Origin: Staphylococcus hominis subsp. hominis
GTDB taxonomy: Bacteria > Bacillota > Bacilli > Staphylococcales > Staphylococcaceae
DNA: 64,000 nucleotides
Direction of reading: 5' to 3'
Assembly: GCF_002901845.1 (NCBI RefSeq)
Contig: NZ_PPQE01000030.1
Span: forward strand, 280,421 to 344,420
Shown: positions 19,651-27,257 of the stretch, in pieces
How the letters are laid out: every line of letters begins with the position of its first letter
Numbering within the stretch: the first letter of the stretch is position 1
Notes under the pieces: generated by a model
The model's database searches: none
Seen by the model: the letters and a program-made list of their open reading frames with translations, nothing else
Told to the model about the DNA's origin: nothing
Translations under genes and position numbers: made by a program

Positions 19651-19814
19651 CCACTCCTCTATTTAAAAACTTACTCAAATTATAAAATACAAATTATTTT
19701 AGCCAAAATAATTAGCTCAAAAGGATTCACCTATTCCCAAGTTGTAATATTTCATTTTAAATGATATTTTATGTATATAATTTCATATTATACAAAATAA
19801 AAGTCCCTTTTTAA

Positions 19815-19843
19815 TTGATTTGTGAACTAATTCACAATATAAT
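19815..19843 (+). promoter_or_regulatory. Promoter of ddh with Rex operator in the spacer
   Basis: TTGATT (19815-19820), a 17-base spacer and TATAAT (19838-19843). A full Rex box, TTGTGAACTAATTCACAA at 19820-19837, fills the spacer. Rex leaves DNA when NADH is high, so ddh should be induced during oxygen limitation. The 5' UTR from here to the start codon is about 115 bases and can fold around GAGATAACAT. Confidence 0.92.
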
Positions 19844-19967
19844 AGGGTTGTAAGTTGTGTTAGAGATAACATTCAATGATGTTGTACCCAATCTCTTACT
19901 TCAACTTTAGTCTTACGTATTTATTAAATTTTAACTTATTTATACAAAATGAAATGGGGTTATTTTA

Positions 19968-20960
19968 ATGACAAAAATTATGTTTTTCGGAACTCGTGAT
20001 TACGAAAAAAAAGACGCTTTAAATTGGGGTAAAGAACACAATGTAGAAGTTGTTACTTCTGAAGATATTTTAAGCGAAGACACAGTAGATCAATTAGAAG
20101 GTTTCGATGGCGTAACTACAATGCAATTCGGTAAATTAGCAGATTCTGTTTATCCTAAACTTGAAAAATACGGTATTAAACAAATCGCTCAACGTACTGC
20201 TGGTTTTGATATGTATGATTTAGATCTTGCAAAAAAACACAATATTGTAATTTCTAACGTACCAAGTTATTCACCTGAAACAATTGCTGAATACTCAGTA
20301 TCAATCGCTTTACAATTAGTACGTAAATTCCCTGCAATTGAAAAACGCGTTCAAGAACATAATTTCAAATGGGCTGCACCTATCATGTCTACACCTGTTA
20401 AAAACATGACTGTTGCAATTATCGGTACAGGCCGTATTGGTGCTGCAACTGGTAAAATTTATGCTGGTTTTGGTGCAAAAGTAGTAGGCTATGATGCATA
20501 TCCAAACAACTCATTAGATTTCTTAGAATATAAAGATTCAGTTGAAGAAGCAATTGCCGATGCTGATATCATTTCTTTACATGTACCTGCTAACAAAGAA
20601 AGCTTCCACTTATTCGATGCTGACATGTTTAGCAAAGTGAAAAAAGGCGCTGTATTAGTCAACGCTGCTCGTGGTGCTGTTATTGATACACCAGCTTTAA
20701 TTGATGCTGTAAATGATGGTACTTTATATGGTGCTGCCATTGACACATATGAAAATGAAGCTGATTACTTCACATATGACTGGACAGGTAAAGAAATTGA
20801 AGATAAAACTTTACTTGAATTAATTGAAAATGAAAACATCTTAGTGACACCTCATATTGCTTTCTTCTCAGATGAAGCAGTTAGAAACTTAGTTGAAGGT
20901 GGATTAAATGCTGCATTATCTGTCATTAACACAGGTAAATGTGACACTCAATTAAACTAA
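19968..20960 (+). CDS. ddh: D-lactate dehydrogenase
   Basis: 330-residue NAD-dependent D-2-hydroxyacid dehydrogenase reducing pyruvate to D-lactate. Features are [12 protein letters not shown] (about residue 75), the Rossmann motif [14 protein letters not shown] (about residue 151), catalytic Arg in [10 protein letters not shown] (about residue 234), Glu in [10 protein letters not shown] (about residue 262) and His in VTPHIAFFS (about residue 296). Regulated by Rex at its promoter. SD is weak (TGGGGT). Confidence 0.95.
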   Translation: MTKIMFFGTRDYEKKDALNWGKEHNVEVVTSEDILSEDTVDQLEGFDGVTTMQFGKLADSVYPKLEKYGIKQIAQRTAGFDMYDLDLAKKHNIVISNVPSYSPETIAEYSVSIALQLVRKFPAIEKRVQEHNFKWAAPIMSTPVKNMTVAIIGTGRIGAATGKIYAGFGAKVVGYDAYPNNSLDFLEYKDSVEEAIADADIISLHVPANKESFHLFDADMFSKVKKGAVLVNAARGAVIDTPALIDAVNDGTLYGAAIDTYENEADYFTYDWTGKEIEDKTLLELIENENILVTPHIAFFSDEAVRNLVEGGLNAALSVINTGKCDTQLN

Positions 20961-20973
20961 GATTTGATATATA

Positions 20974-21045
20974 AAAATGCCTGGGACAACTTATGATGTC
21001 CCAGGCATTTTTATGTGTTGGCAGTCGACCACTGAGTGAGTCGAC
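20974..21045. repeat. Repeat-family hairpin serving as bidirectional terminator, plus a second small hairpin
   Basis: AAAATGCCTGGGACA and TGTCCCAGGCATTTT form a 14-15-bp stem between the convergent ddh and HAD genes, the same hairpin family as at 634-650 and 38346-38374. A second hairpin GTCGA/TCGAC follows at 21025-21045; its GTCGAC core recalls the CATCGAC element in the other copies. Confidence 0.8.
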
Positions 21046-21048
21046 GAA

Positions 21049-21858
21049 TTATTCTGTCTCACTTTTTAATACTTTTTCTTCTATCATTTGAAGTACCCCT
21101 TGTTCATCGTTACTTGGCGCTACAAATTTTGCGATATCAAATAATGATTGATCATGGCTATTTGCCATAACATAACTATGCTCTGCAAATTCTAGCATAT
21201 CTTTATCATTGTTAGCATCACCGAATGCCATTAATTCTGATGGTGACATGTCCCATTTTTTTAACAAACGTTTTAACGCTTGGCCTTTTGTCATATTAGG
21301 CATAATAATATCGATACTATCATGGCCACTTGAAACCAGTTTAATTTCTTCTTTAAACTTTGTTTCTAAATCTGTGTCCAAATTGGGATGTGTCTCACGA
21401 TTAATATTTAATGCAATCTTCACATATTCATCATTAGGTAAAGGTTGAAATGTATCTATTTCTTCTAATTGACGATAATAAAAATGAGCATCCTTTTTAA
21501 AGGCTTCTGACGTATCTTTTAAAATATATGCACTTTTAAGTCCACATACAATGAATTCGTAGATGTGTTGATCAAGATGAATATAATTCACTACTTTGTC
21601 ATATATAGTTTGATCAAAACTACAGTAATTATACAATTGATTGCCATGATAAATCACTGCACCATTCTCAGAAATGAAATACATGTCTCGCTCTCCAAAA
21701 ATAGACTTTAACTTTGCATATTGATTACCACTGGCTGCAATAAATTCAATATGGTTTCGTTTTAATTCTTGATAAATTGTCTCAAATCGCACTTTGTCAT
21801 ATTCTTTATTTGTATCTAAAAATGTCCCATCCATATCTACTGCAATGGCTCTAATCAT
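21049..21858 (-). CDS. Cof-type HAD-superfamily phosphatase
   Basis: 269 residues from the ATG at 21858, which follows AAGGGGG at usable spacing. Motif I is AVDMDGTFLD (residues 5-14), motif II is in FIAASGNQY (about residue 43), the lysine is in MTKGQALKRL (about residue 194) and motif IV is GDANNDKDML (about residue 218). Members dephosphorylate sugar phosphates or nucleotides in the cytosol; the exact substrate is open. Confidence 0.88.
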   Translation of the reverse strand: MIRAIAVDMDGTFLDTNKEYDKVRFETIYQELKRNHIEFIAASGNQYAKLKSIFGERDMYFISENGAVIYHGNQLYNYCSFDQTIYDKVVNYIHLDQHIYEFIVCGLKSAYILKDTSEAFKKDAHFYYRQLEEIDTFQPLPNDEYVKIALNINRETHPNLDTDLETKFKEEIKLVSSGHDSIDIIMPNMTKGQALKRLLKKWDMSPSELMAFGDANNDKDMLEFAEHSYVMANSHDQSLFDIAKFVAPSNDEQGVLQMIEEKVLKSETE

Positions 21859-21989
21859 GAGTGGTTTCCCCCTTACAATACTTTTCATCGTCCATTATAT
21901 CCACCTTATGATTGGGATTGAAGTCAGTACTTGAAGAGTGAAACTATATTCACATTTAGAAATTACATACAAAGAATAAAATTTTATGC

Positions 21990-22024
21990 ATAAAAACCGC
22001 TCATCAATGAGAAGATGAACGGTC
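21990..22024 (-). terminator. Terminator of srtA
   Basis: ACCGTTCATC and GATGAGCGGT pair on the minus strand around an 8-base loop, followed by T5. Confidence 0.85.
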
Positions 22025-22035
22025 AACTAAAGTAT

Positions 22036-22641
22036 TTATTTAATTTGTTTAGCTACGAAAATTTTTCTTTTTTCCCAAACGCCTGTTTGTTGATTATAAT
22101 TATCACACGTGATTAATGTCAGTTGATTGGTTTCCCCTTCATGTTCATCTAATACTTGAACATCTTCAGGGTTTACATCTCGGATGCTTGTCATTTTATA
22201 TTCTCGTGTTTCATCTCCAACTTTAAAATAAACTTTGCTGCCTTTTTTTGCTGCTTTTAAATTTGTAAATTGGTAATGTGGACGATCAGTAAACGTATGT
22301 CCTGCAATAGAAATATTTTGATCATCAAGTGATTCATCACCTTCTGCAAAACTTACACCTCTATTAAGTTGTTCAAGTGTCGCAGGACCTGGGTAAACAG
22401 GTTCTTTGATTTCCGCATCGGGTACACTGATATACCCTGCCATTTTCGATTTATCTTTTGGAATCGTAGGTCTTTCTTTTGATGTATTGCTTTTATCATT
22501 TTTATCGTATTGTTCTACTTTATCGTTATTATCTTTTTGATGTAAGTAATTATCAATATATGGTTTCGCAAATAAATATACTGCTACTAATATCAAAATC
22601 ACGCCAATCATGGTCATGAGTCGATTTGTCCAATTCTTCAC
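22036..22641 (-). CDS. srtA: Sortase A
   Basis: 201 residues from a GTG at 22641, supported by AAAGGAG about ten bases upstream and by homology of its VKNWTNRLM start to staphylococcal SrtA. An N-terminal membrane anchor (residues 8-26) is followed by the class A beta-barrel. The catalytic triad is His115 (SIAGHTF), Cys179 (LITCD) and Arg192 (EKRKIF). It cleaves LPXTG signals and joins surface proteins to lipid II/peptidoglycan. Calcium-site acidic residues (around ESLDDQN) are kept. Confidence 0.97.
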   Translation of the reverse strand: MKNWTNRLMTMIGVILILVAVYLFAKPYIDNYLHQKDNNDKVEQYDKNDKSNTSKERPTIPKDKSKMAGYISVPDAEIKEPVYPGPATLEQLNRGVSFAEGDESLDDQNISIAGHTFTDRPHYQFTNLKAAKKGSKVYFKVGDETREYKMTSIRDVNPEDVQVLDEHEGETNQLTLITCDNYNQQTGVWEKRKIFVAKQIK

Positions 22642-22780
22642 TAAGTAGTACTCCTTTAATTTTAAAATTCTTAATTCATAGTATACCATTTATTTTTCTA
22701 AATAAAATGTTAGATTATATGATATATATTTGATTTAATTTCATGCAAGTGCTTAAATTAATAATAAATACTATAAGTAG

Positions 22781-23287
22781 GTGCTTATCATAATTAGAGA
22801 AGCAGAACGTAAAGATTTACCTGATATATTAAATATTTATAATGATGCTATATTGAATACAACGGCTGTATATACTTATCATCCACAAAGTCTTAATGAA
22901 CGAGAAGTATGGTTCGAAACAAAAGTGCTTGCAAACGAACCTATATTTGTATTTGAAATAGATCATAAAGTAGCTGGGTTTGCCACGTATGGTCAATTTA
23001 GACATTGGCCAGCCTATTTATATTCTATTGAGCATTCTATATATGTAAATAAAGACTATCGTAGAAGAGGCGTGGCATCACATTTACTCGAACATTTAAT
23101 TGATGATGCTAAACACCGCCAGTATCGTACTATAGTTGCAGGTATAGATACATTAAATGAAGCAAGTATTAAACTTCATGAAACATTCAATTTTAAACAT
23201 GCTGGTACGATTGAAAACGTAGGCTATAAATTTGAACGTTGGCTTGATTTAGCTTTCTATCAATACGATTTAAAAGCGGATACATAA
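22781..23287 (+). CDS. GNAT acetyltransferase, phosphinothricin-acetyltransferase-like
   Basis: About 165-168 residues. The family pattern is IREAERKDLPDILNIYND at the start, the acetyl-CoA loop YRRRGVASHLLEHL (about residues 96-109) and a late KFERWLDLAFYQ, as in PAT/YncA-like enzymes that acetylate amino-acid-like compounds. The start is unclear: the TAGGTG that looks like the SD contains the GTG at 22781, and the position where relatives have ATG-Ile-Arg-Glu reads ATA ATT AGA GAA (22790). Either GTG with no proper SD or a rare ATA start is used. Confidence 0.85.
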   Translation: MLIIIREAERKDLPDILNIYNDAILNTTAVYTYHPQSLNEREVWFETKVLANEPIFVFEIDHKVAGFATYGQFRHWPAYLYSIEHSIYVNKDYRRRGVASHLLEHLIDDAKHRQYRTIVAGIDTLNEASIKLHETFNFKHAGTIENVGYKFERWLDLAFYQYDLKADT

Positions 23288-23290
23288 TTC

Positions 23291-23340
23291 ATAAAAAAAT
23301 CGAGACCCTGTTATTCAAATAACTGTCTCGACTTTTTTGT
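23291..23340. terminator. Bidirectional terminator
   Basis: TCGAGAC/GTCTCGA plus an inner AATAAC/GTTATT stem is bordered by A7 and T6, between convergent genes. Confidence 0.85.
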
Positions 23341-23544
23341 TTATTTTTCATCTCTAAGTTTATCTATTTTGTTATGTTTTCTATTTTCAAGCATAAAACA
23401 CACATAGTAAAAAAGAAATACAAACATTATACTCATAGACATTGATTGAAGTAAAAGATGCTCCCAAGTTCCTTCGATCGTCCATACACGTGTTAACGTT
23501 GTATTAATGATGAAGGTTAAAAATAAAATATATAATCTAAGCAT
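23341..23544 (-). CDS. Small membrane protein of unknown function
   Basis: 67 residues with two hydrophobic stretches (about residues 3-17 and 35-50) and a basic tail RKHNKIDKLRDEK, so probably a two-pass membrane protein with both ends inside. A strong SD (AAAAGGGGATG) precedes the ATG and a terminator begins right after the stop, which supports a real gene. A CodY-like box lies at 23607-23621 upstream. I do not recognise the family. Confidence 0.7.
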   Translation of the reverse strand: MLRLYILFLTFIINTTLTRVWTIEGTWEHLLLQSMSMSIMFVFLFYYVCFMLENRKHNKIDKLRDEK

Positions 23545-23606
23545 ATCATCATCCCCTTTTAAGTTATTCTATATTTAAAAGTGAAATATTGCAATTATTT
23601 TTTTGA

Positions 23607-23621
23607 AATTTTCTGATAATT
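23607..23621. promoter_or_regulatory. Candidate CodY box
   Basis: AATTTTCTGATAATT differs at one position from the CodY consensus AATTTTCWGAAAATT. It lies about 60 bases upstream of the 67-residue membrane protein gene. Confidence 0.35.
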
Positions 23622-23629
23622 CAAGGCAT

Positions 23630-23672
23630 AAAAAACCATTCTTGAATATGCTATCATTCAAGAATGGTTTAG
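23630..23672 (-). terminator. Terminator of the serine dehydratase operon
   Basis: AAACCATTCTTGAAT and ATTCAAGAATGGTTT (23633-23647, 23656-23670) form a perfect 15-bp stem followed by T residues on the minus strand. Confidence 0.92.
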
Positions 23673-23683
23673 GATTTTAAATA

Positions 23684-24586
23684 TTATGAAAAACTATTGA
23701 CTGGATCTTCTGCATTACCAAAGATTTTTTGTTTAATGGCTTCTCCTGTTGGTGTACCTGCTAAACCACCTAGTCCAGTTTCTCTAAGTTGTGCTGGTAA
23801 GTTTCGCCCTACTTTGTCCATCGCTTCGATGACTTCATCGACTGGAATTCTACTTTTCACACCAGCTAATGCTAAGTCTGCTGAAATCAATGCATTTCCT
23901 GAACCAATGGCATTACGCATGACGCATGGAATTTCAACAAGTCCAGCCACTGGGTCACACACAAGGCCTAATAAGTTACTAATAGCTAATGCCATCGCAT
24001 GACCCGAAGCTTCTGGTTCACCACCAAAGACCGATACTGCAGCTGCTGCTGCCATAGCTGAAGCTGAACCTACTTCTGCTTGACAACCTCCCGTTGCTCC
24101 AGCAACACTCGCATTATTTGCAACTACACGTCCAAATAATGATGCAACAAATAGGAAATCAACCATTTGATCTTCTGTTAAACCATGTGTTTTTTCTAAT
24201 TTAAATAATACGCCCGGAATCGTACCGGAGGACCCAGCTGTCGGTGTCGCGCAAATAATACCCATTGCCGCATTCACTTCATTTGTTGCTACAGCGCCTT
24301 TGACTGCTTCCATCATTTCATGGCCTGATAAAGCATGATGATTTTCGTTGTAATCACGGATTTTAGCTGCATCATGTCCCGTATAACCTGTGACACTTTC
24401 TACCCCATCTCCTGTGGTCCCTTTAACTACAGCATCACGCATGACTTGTAAATTTTCTTTCATTAAATCTCTAACTTCATCACGTGATTGACCTGATAAT
24501 TCCATTTCTTCTTGAATCATAATATCCGCGAATGACATATTGTTTTCAACAGCATAATCTATAGTTTCTCTAATTGAATCGAACAT
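23684..24586 (-). CDS. sdaAA: L-serine dehydratase, iron-sulfur subunit alpha
   Basis: 300 residues. With SdaAB it deaminates L-serine to pyruvate and ammonia using a [4Fe-4S] cluster. Cluster cysteines are visible in GGCQAEVGSASAMAA (about residue 168), LVCDPVAGLVEIPCVMRN (about residues 210-225), with TPTAGSSGTIPG near residue 115 as substrate loop. Strong SD AAAGGAGG. Last gene of the three-gene operon. Confidence 0.95.
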   Translation of the reverse strand: MFDSIRETIDYAVENNMSFADIMIQEEMELSGQSRDEVRDLMKENLQVMRDAVVKGTTGDGVESVTGYTGHDAAKIRDYNENHHALSGHEMMEAVKGAVATNEVNAAMGIICATPTAGSSGTIPGVLFKLEKTHGLTEDQMVDFLFVASLFGRVVANNASVAGATGGCQAEVGSASAMAAAAAVSVFGGEPEASGHAMALAISNLLGLVCDPVAGLVEIPCVMRNAIGSGNALISADLALAGVKSRIPVDEVIEAMDKVGRNLPAQLRETGLGGLAGTPTGEAIKQKIFGNAEDPVNSFS

Positions 24587-24599
24587 TTTTAATCCTCCT

Positions 24600-25286
24600 T
24601 TATTTTATATAGGATATGTTTAAGTGATTATATTTTTCTTTAATTTGATTTAATGTTGATTCTTTGATTGCTTTTGTTAACGGTAAAACAACTAAACTAT
24701 TATCATCATCTGTATCAACCAATTCTTCATCTATACTTACGCCAAGTTCGTTTACATCATTTAAGAAATGATTCACTTCCGACTTATTTTTAGATCCATC
24801 CATGACTAAAATAGGTAAGCCATGATTAAAGTTAACATCTATACCTTCAACACTAATTCTTCTCAATTTAATGGTACCGCCACCTATAGAATTACCAATT
24901 ACTTCAATATGACGTCCATTCGCTTCAGCAATTAAATAAGCACAGTTTGGATGTTCTCCAATACTTTCTCCATCTTCTTCAATAATATCAACATGAATAC
25001 CTAAATCGTTAGCAATAGTTAATGAATCTTTAATTCGACTATCGAACGTACTATAACCCATTGCACCACCTACAATTGCTAAATCTGTACCATGCCCTTG
25101 GTGTGTTTTTGCGAATGATTCATAATAATGAATTGCTAATGTTTCTGGTTTAATGCCTCCTAGTACATTAAAAGTAGCATTCCCTATTTTTACTGCTCCA
25201 GCTGTATGAGAACTTGAAGGTCCCATCATGACTGGCCCAATAATATCAAACGCACTTTGATAGTCATAACTTTTTTTAGTAGCCAT
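24600..25286 (-). CDS. sdaAB: L-serine dehydratase, iron-sulfur subunit beta
   Basis: 228 residues. The N-terminal SAFDIIGPVMMGPSSSHTAGAV (residues 12-33) is the diagnostic SdaAB motif; the C-terminal third resembles a degenerate ACT-like regulatory region. It starts two bases after the upstream transporter gene stops and ends 13 bases before sdaAA, so the three are co-translated. Confidence 0.95.
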   Translation of the reverse strand: MATKKSYDYQSAFDIIGPVMMGPSSSHTAGAVKIGNATFNVLGGIKPETLAIHYYESFAKTHQGHGTDLAIVGGAMGYSTFDSRIKDSLTIANDLGIHVDIIEEDGESIGEHPNCAYLIAEANGRHIEVIGNSIGGGTIKLRRISVEGIDVNFNHGLPILVMDGSKNKSEVNHFLNDVNELGVSIDEELVDTDDDNSLVVLPLTKAIKESTLNQIKEKYNHLNISYIK

Positions 25287-25288
25287 TC

Positions 25289-26332
25289 TTAAACACTCTC
25301 CTTAGGTTGTTTTTGTTTAGATGGTAATTTAATAGATAAATCCATAAGATTGAATTTTTTAATCAATGTACTGATAACGAACGCCAAAATGATACTTGAA
25401 ATTGCTACAGCAATGATTGTAATTACTGCTTTCATTGGTGTATTAAAGCCAAACAATACAATTGCACCAGCAATTGGTGTAGCCATACCTTTTACATTTA
25501 TTACTAGTCCACTAAATGTTACAATACATGCATTTACTACACCAATCAAGGCATTTGTTCCATATAATTGTAATGGATATTTAGCAATTAAATCAATTTG
25601 AGTGAGCGGTTCAACAAAAACTGCAAATGCTTTAGATGGACCACCAATGTTTAATCTACTAAACATCACGTAGTTAACAAATGAAGCGCCTGTACAAGTT
25701 AATGCACCGATTGCCATTGGTACACCTGTTAAACCTAATAAGCTTGTCAGTACCATTGAACTTAATGGTGTCATACCTGTAACTGGAATTACTAATCCAA
25801 GTATCACTGCTAAAGCGTATGGATTACTATCTCCTACAGCAGTAATTGCGCCACCAATTTGTTGCAATACAGCCATTACGCCTGGGCTAATTACCGTTGC
25901 TAAGCCAAATGCAACAGCTGGAGCAATTAAAATAACTGTAATTAAGTCTAACCCTTCTGGTACTTTCTTCTCAATAAATTTAATACCAAATGAAATAACA
26001 TACGCTGCAATAAATGCTGGTAGTAATTTAAAATCATGTAATACTAAACCAACGATAACTGCAAATACTGGGGAAATACCTAAATTAACACATGTCAAAA
26101 TCCCTACTGCAACGCCAGCTAAACTTCCTGCTAAATCTCCAATCACTTGGAAGAAGTGAATATGGAAAACGCCACCTATCGCATAACTTAAGAATGCTTG
26201 TGGTAAGAAAGTCGCACAGGCTGCTCCCGACAGTGCTTGTAATCCTTGTTTCCCATATGGTGCAAAGTTTAAGAAAAGTGTCATTACAATTAATACTAAT
26301 ACAAGAGTCCCAACGCCTAAAATAATATTCAT
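25289..26332 (-). CDS. PfoR/PTS EIIC-like membrane transporter, probable serine (or sugar) carrier
   Basis: 347 residues with about ten membrane segments, of the PfoR superfamily that resembles PTS IIC domains (GLQALSGAACATFLPQAFLSYAIGG near residue 30; VILGLVIPVTGMTPLSSM near residue 177). Such proteins are often named regulator PfoR, but the topology is that of a carrier. Being first in a tight operon with sdaAB-sdaAA, it most plausibly brings in L-serine; that is an inference. The promoter region carries Rex- and CcpA-like sites. Confidence 0.8.
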   Translation of the reverse strand: MNIILGVGTLVLVLIVMTLFLNFAPYGKQGLQALSGAACATFLPQAFLSYAIGGVFHIHFFQVIGDLAGSLAGVAVGILTCVNLGISPVFAVIVGLVLHDFKLLPAFIAAYVISFGIKFIEKKVPEGLDLITVILIAPAVAFGLATVISPGVMAVLQQIGGAITAVGDSNPYALAVILGLVIPVTGMTPLSSMVLTSLLGLTGVPMAIGALTCTGASFVNYVMFSRLNIGGPSKAFAVFVEPLTQIDLIAKYPLQLYGTNALIGVVNACIVTFSGLVINVKGMATPIAGAIVLFGFNTPMKAVITIIAVAISSIILAFVISTLIKKFNLMDLSIKLPSKQKQPKESV

Positions 26333-26387
26333 TTCCCAATAACCTCTTTCTCTCTAATTTCCTAGCCAATGTCATAGTACACCTGGC

Positions 26388-26401
26388 AGAAAACGTTTTC
26401 A
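26388..26401 (-). promoter_or_regulatory. cre (CcpA) site of the serine operon
   Basis: On the minus strand TTGAAAACGTTTTCT fits WTGNAANCGNWNNCW at every position. It lies immediately downstream of the likely -10 (TATATT, about 26409-26414), where CcpA would block transcription. Confidence 0.75.
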
Positions 26402-26408
26402 ATACCTA

Positions 26409-26448
26409 ATATAGTAAATCCAAAATTTATTTGTGAAATAATTCACAT
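26409..26448 (-). promoter_or_regulatory. Promoter of the serine operon with a probable Rex operator
   Basis: TTGTGAAATAATTCACAT at 26431-26448 matches the Rex palindrome with one end base changed. On the minus strand its TTCACA forms a plausible -35, with TATATT 18 bases downstream. Rex binding would therefore cover the -35 element. Confidence 0.7.
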
Positions 26449-26514
26449 TTTAAGTATTTTAACGAATTTAATTTTCTTGTAAAAAAATTAGACGCAAAAT
26501 ATTAATTTTATTCA

Positions 26515-26560
26515 TAAAAAAACAGTAGAAATGAGAAATATACTCACTTCTACTGAAAAA
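26515..26560 (-). terminator. Terminator downstream of the 97-residue orphan gene
   Basis: AGTAGAAATGAG/CTCACTTCTACT (26524-26535, 26543-26554) pair with one mismatch; T7 follows on the minus strand. It lies about 160 bases past the orphan gene's stop codon, and no other gene is seen in between. Confidence 0.8.
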
Positions 26561-26719
26561 GATGTTTATAAATACACTCAGTTATAATTCATCTTTTAGT
26601 AATATGAATGTTCACCACTTGATTGAATTTTATCAATTATTTATTGTTTTCTTACTCACTCTATTTCTTAACGGGGTGGATCTCTTATACACACAAACAT
26701 ACTTAACTATATCGTTTTA

Positions 26720-27013
26720 CTATTCTAAAACGTTAGAATAAGTTGTTATATTTTGCGTATCGATGAGTGTATACATGATATAAAATAAATCATGAAAATG
26801 ATTGAAAAAAAGTTGAAAGGATAGAAATGGCATTTCTAAACATGCATACTTATTGTAAATTGTACGAATGTATACATAATATTCTAGTAATAATCGTTTA
26901 AATAATAAATTTAGGAAAAGATTCATAGAGGGTTTTAAATCATTGGAATTTAAATAAAGCGTCTCAATCATATTTACGTGTGATAGTTGATCAATGAAAT
27001 GGGTATCGTTCAT
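26720..27013 (-). CDS. Orphan small protein, unknown function
   Basis: 97 residues from the ATG at 27013, with an optimal SD (AAAGGAGTGA) and a TTGACA -35 about 90-100 bases upstream (near 27100). The protein is rich in Leu, Phe, Tyr and Asn, with few charges after residue 40, and has helix-like runs such as MNLFLNLLFKRLLLEYY. It could be a small cytosolic helical protein or membrane-associated. I do not recognise it. ACTATC and GATAGT flanking the SD could form a short hairpin. The expression signals argue for a gene, although a degraded one is possible. Confidence 0.55.
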   Translation of the reverse strand: MNDTHFIDQLSHVNMIETLYLNSNDLKPSMNLFLNLLFKRLLLEYYVYIRTIYNKYACLEMPFLSFQLFFNHFHDLFYIMYTLIDTQNITTYSNVLE

Positions 27014-27170
27014 AACTATCACTCCTTTCCATACTTAACAGATAGTGTTATTTGGAATGAGGAATTTATATATATTATTTAATATCTACATTAGATTTTT
27101 GTCAATAAATTTTTTATAAAATATAATATATTAATTATAACAAAGCATATTAATGGGAATTTACTATTAA

Positions 27171-27209
27171 AAAAGTAGAGACACAAAAACAATGTCTGTC
27201 CCTACTTTG
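27171..27209 (-). terminator. Terminator of xylB
   Basis: AAAGTAGAGACA and TGTCCCTACTTT pair with one mismatch, with T6 following on the minus strand, about 50 bases past the xylB stop. Confidence 0.75.
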
Positions 27210-27257
27210 TCATCTGATTCTTCGAGTTTCTTTCTAAATAATCATGTGCGAAACGCT

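Noticed and set aside
26085..26402. Open frames on both strands overlapping the start of the PfoR-type transporter gene
   Set aside because: They overlap the strongly supported transporter frame or its promoter and have no start signals.
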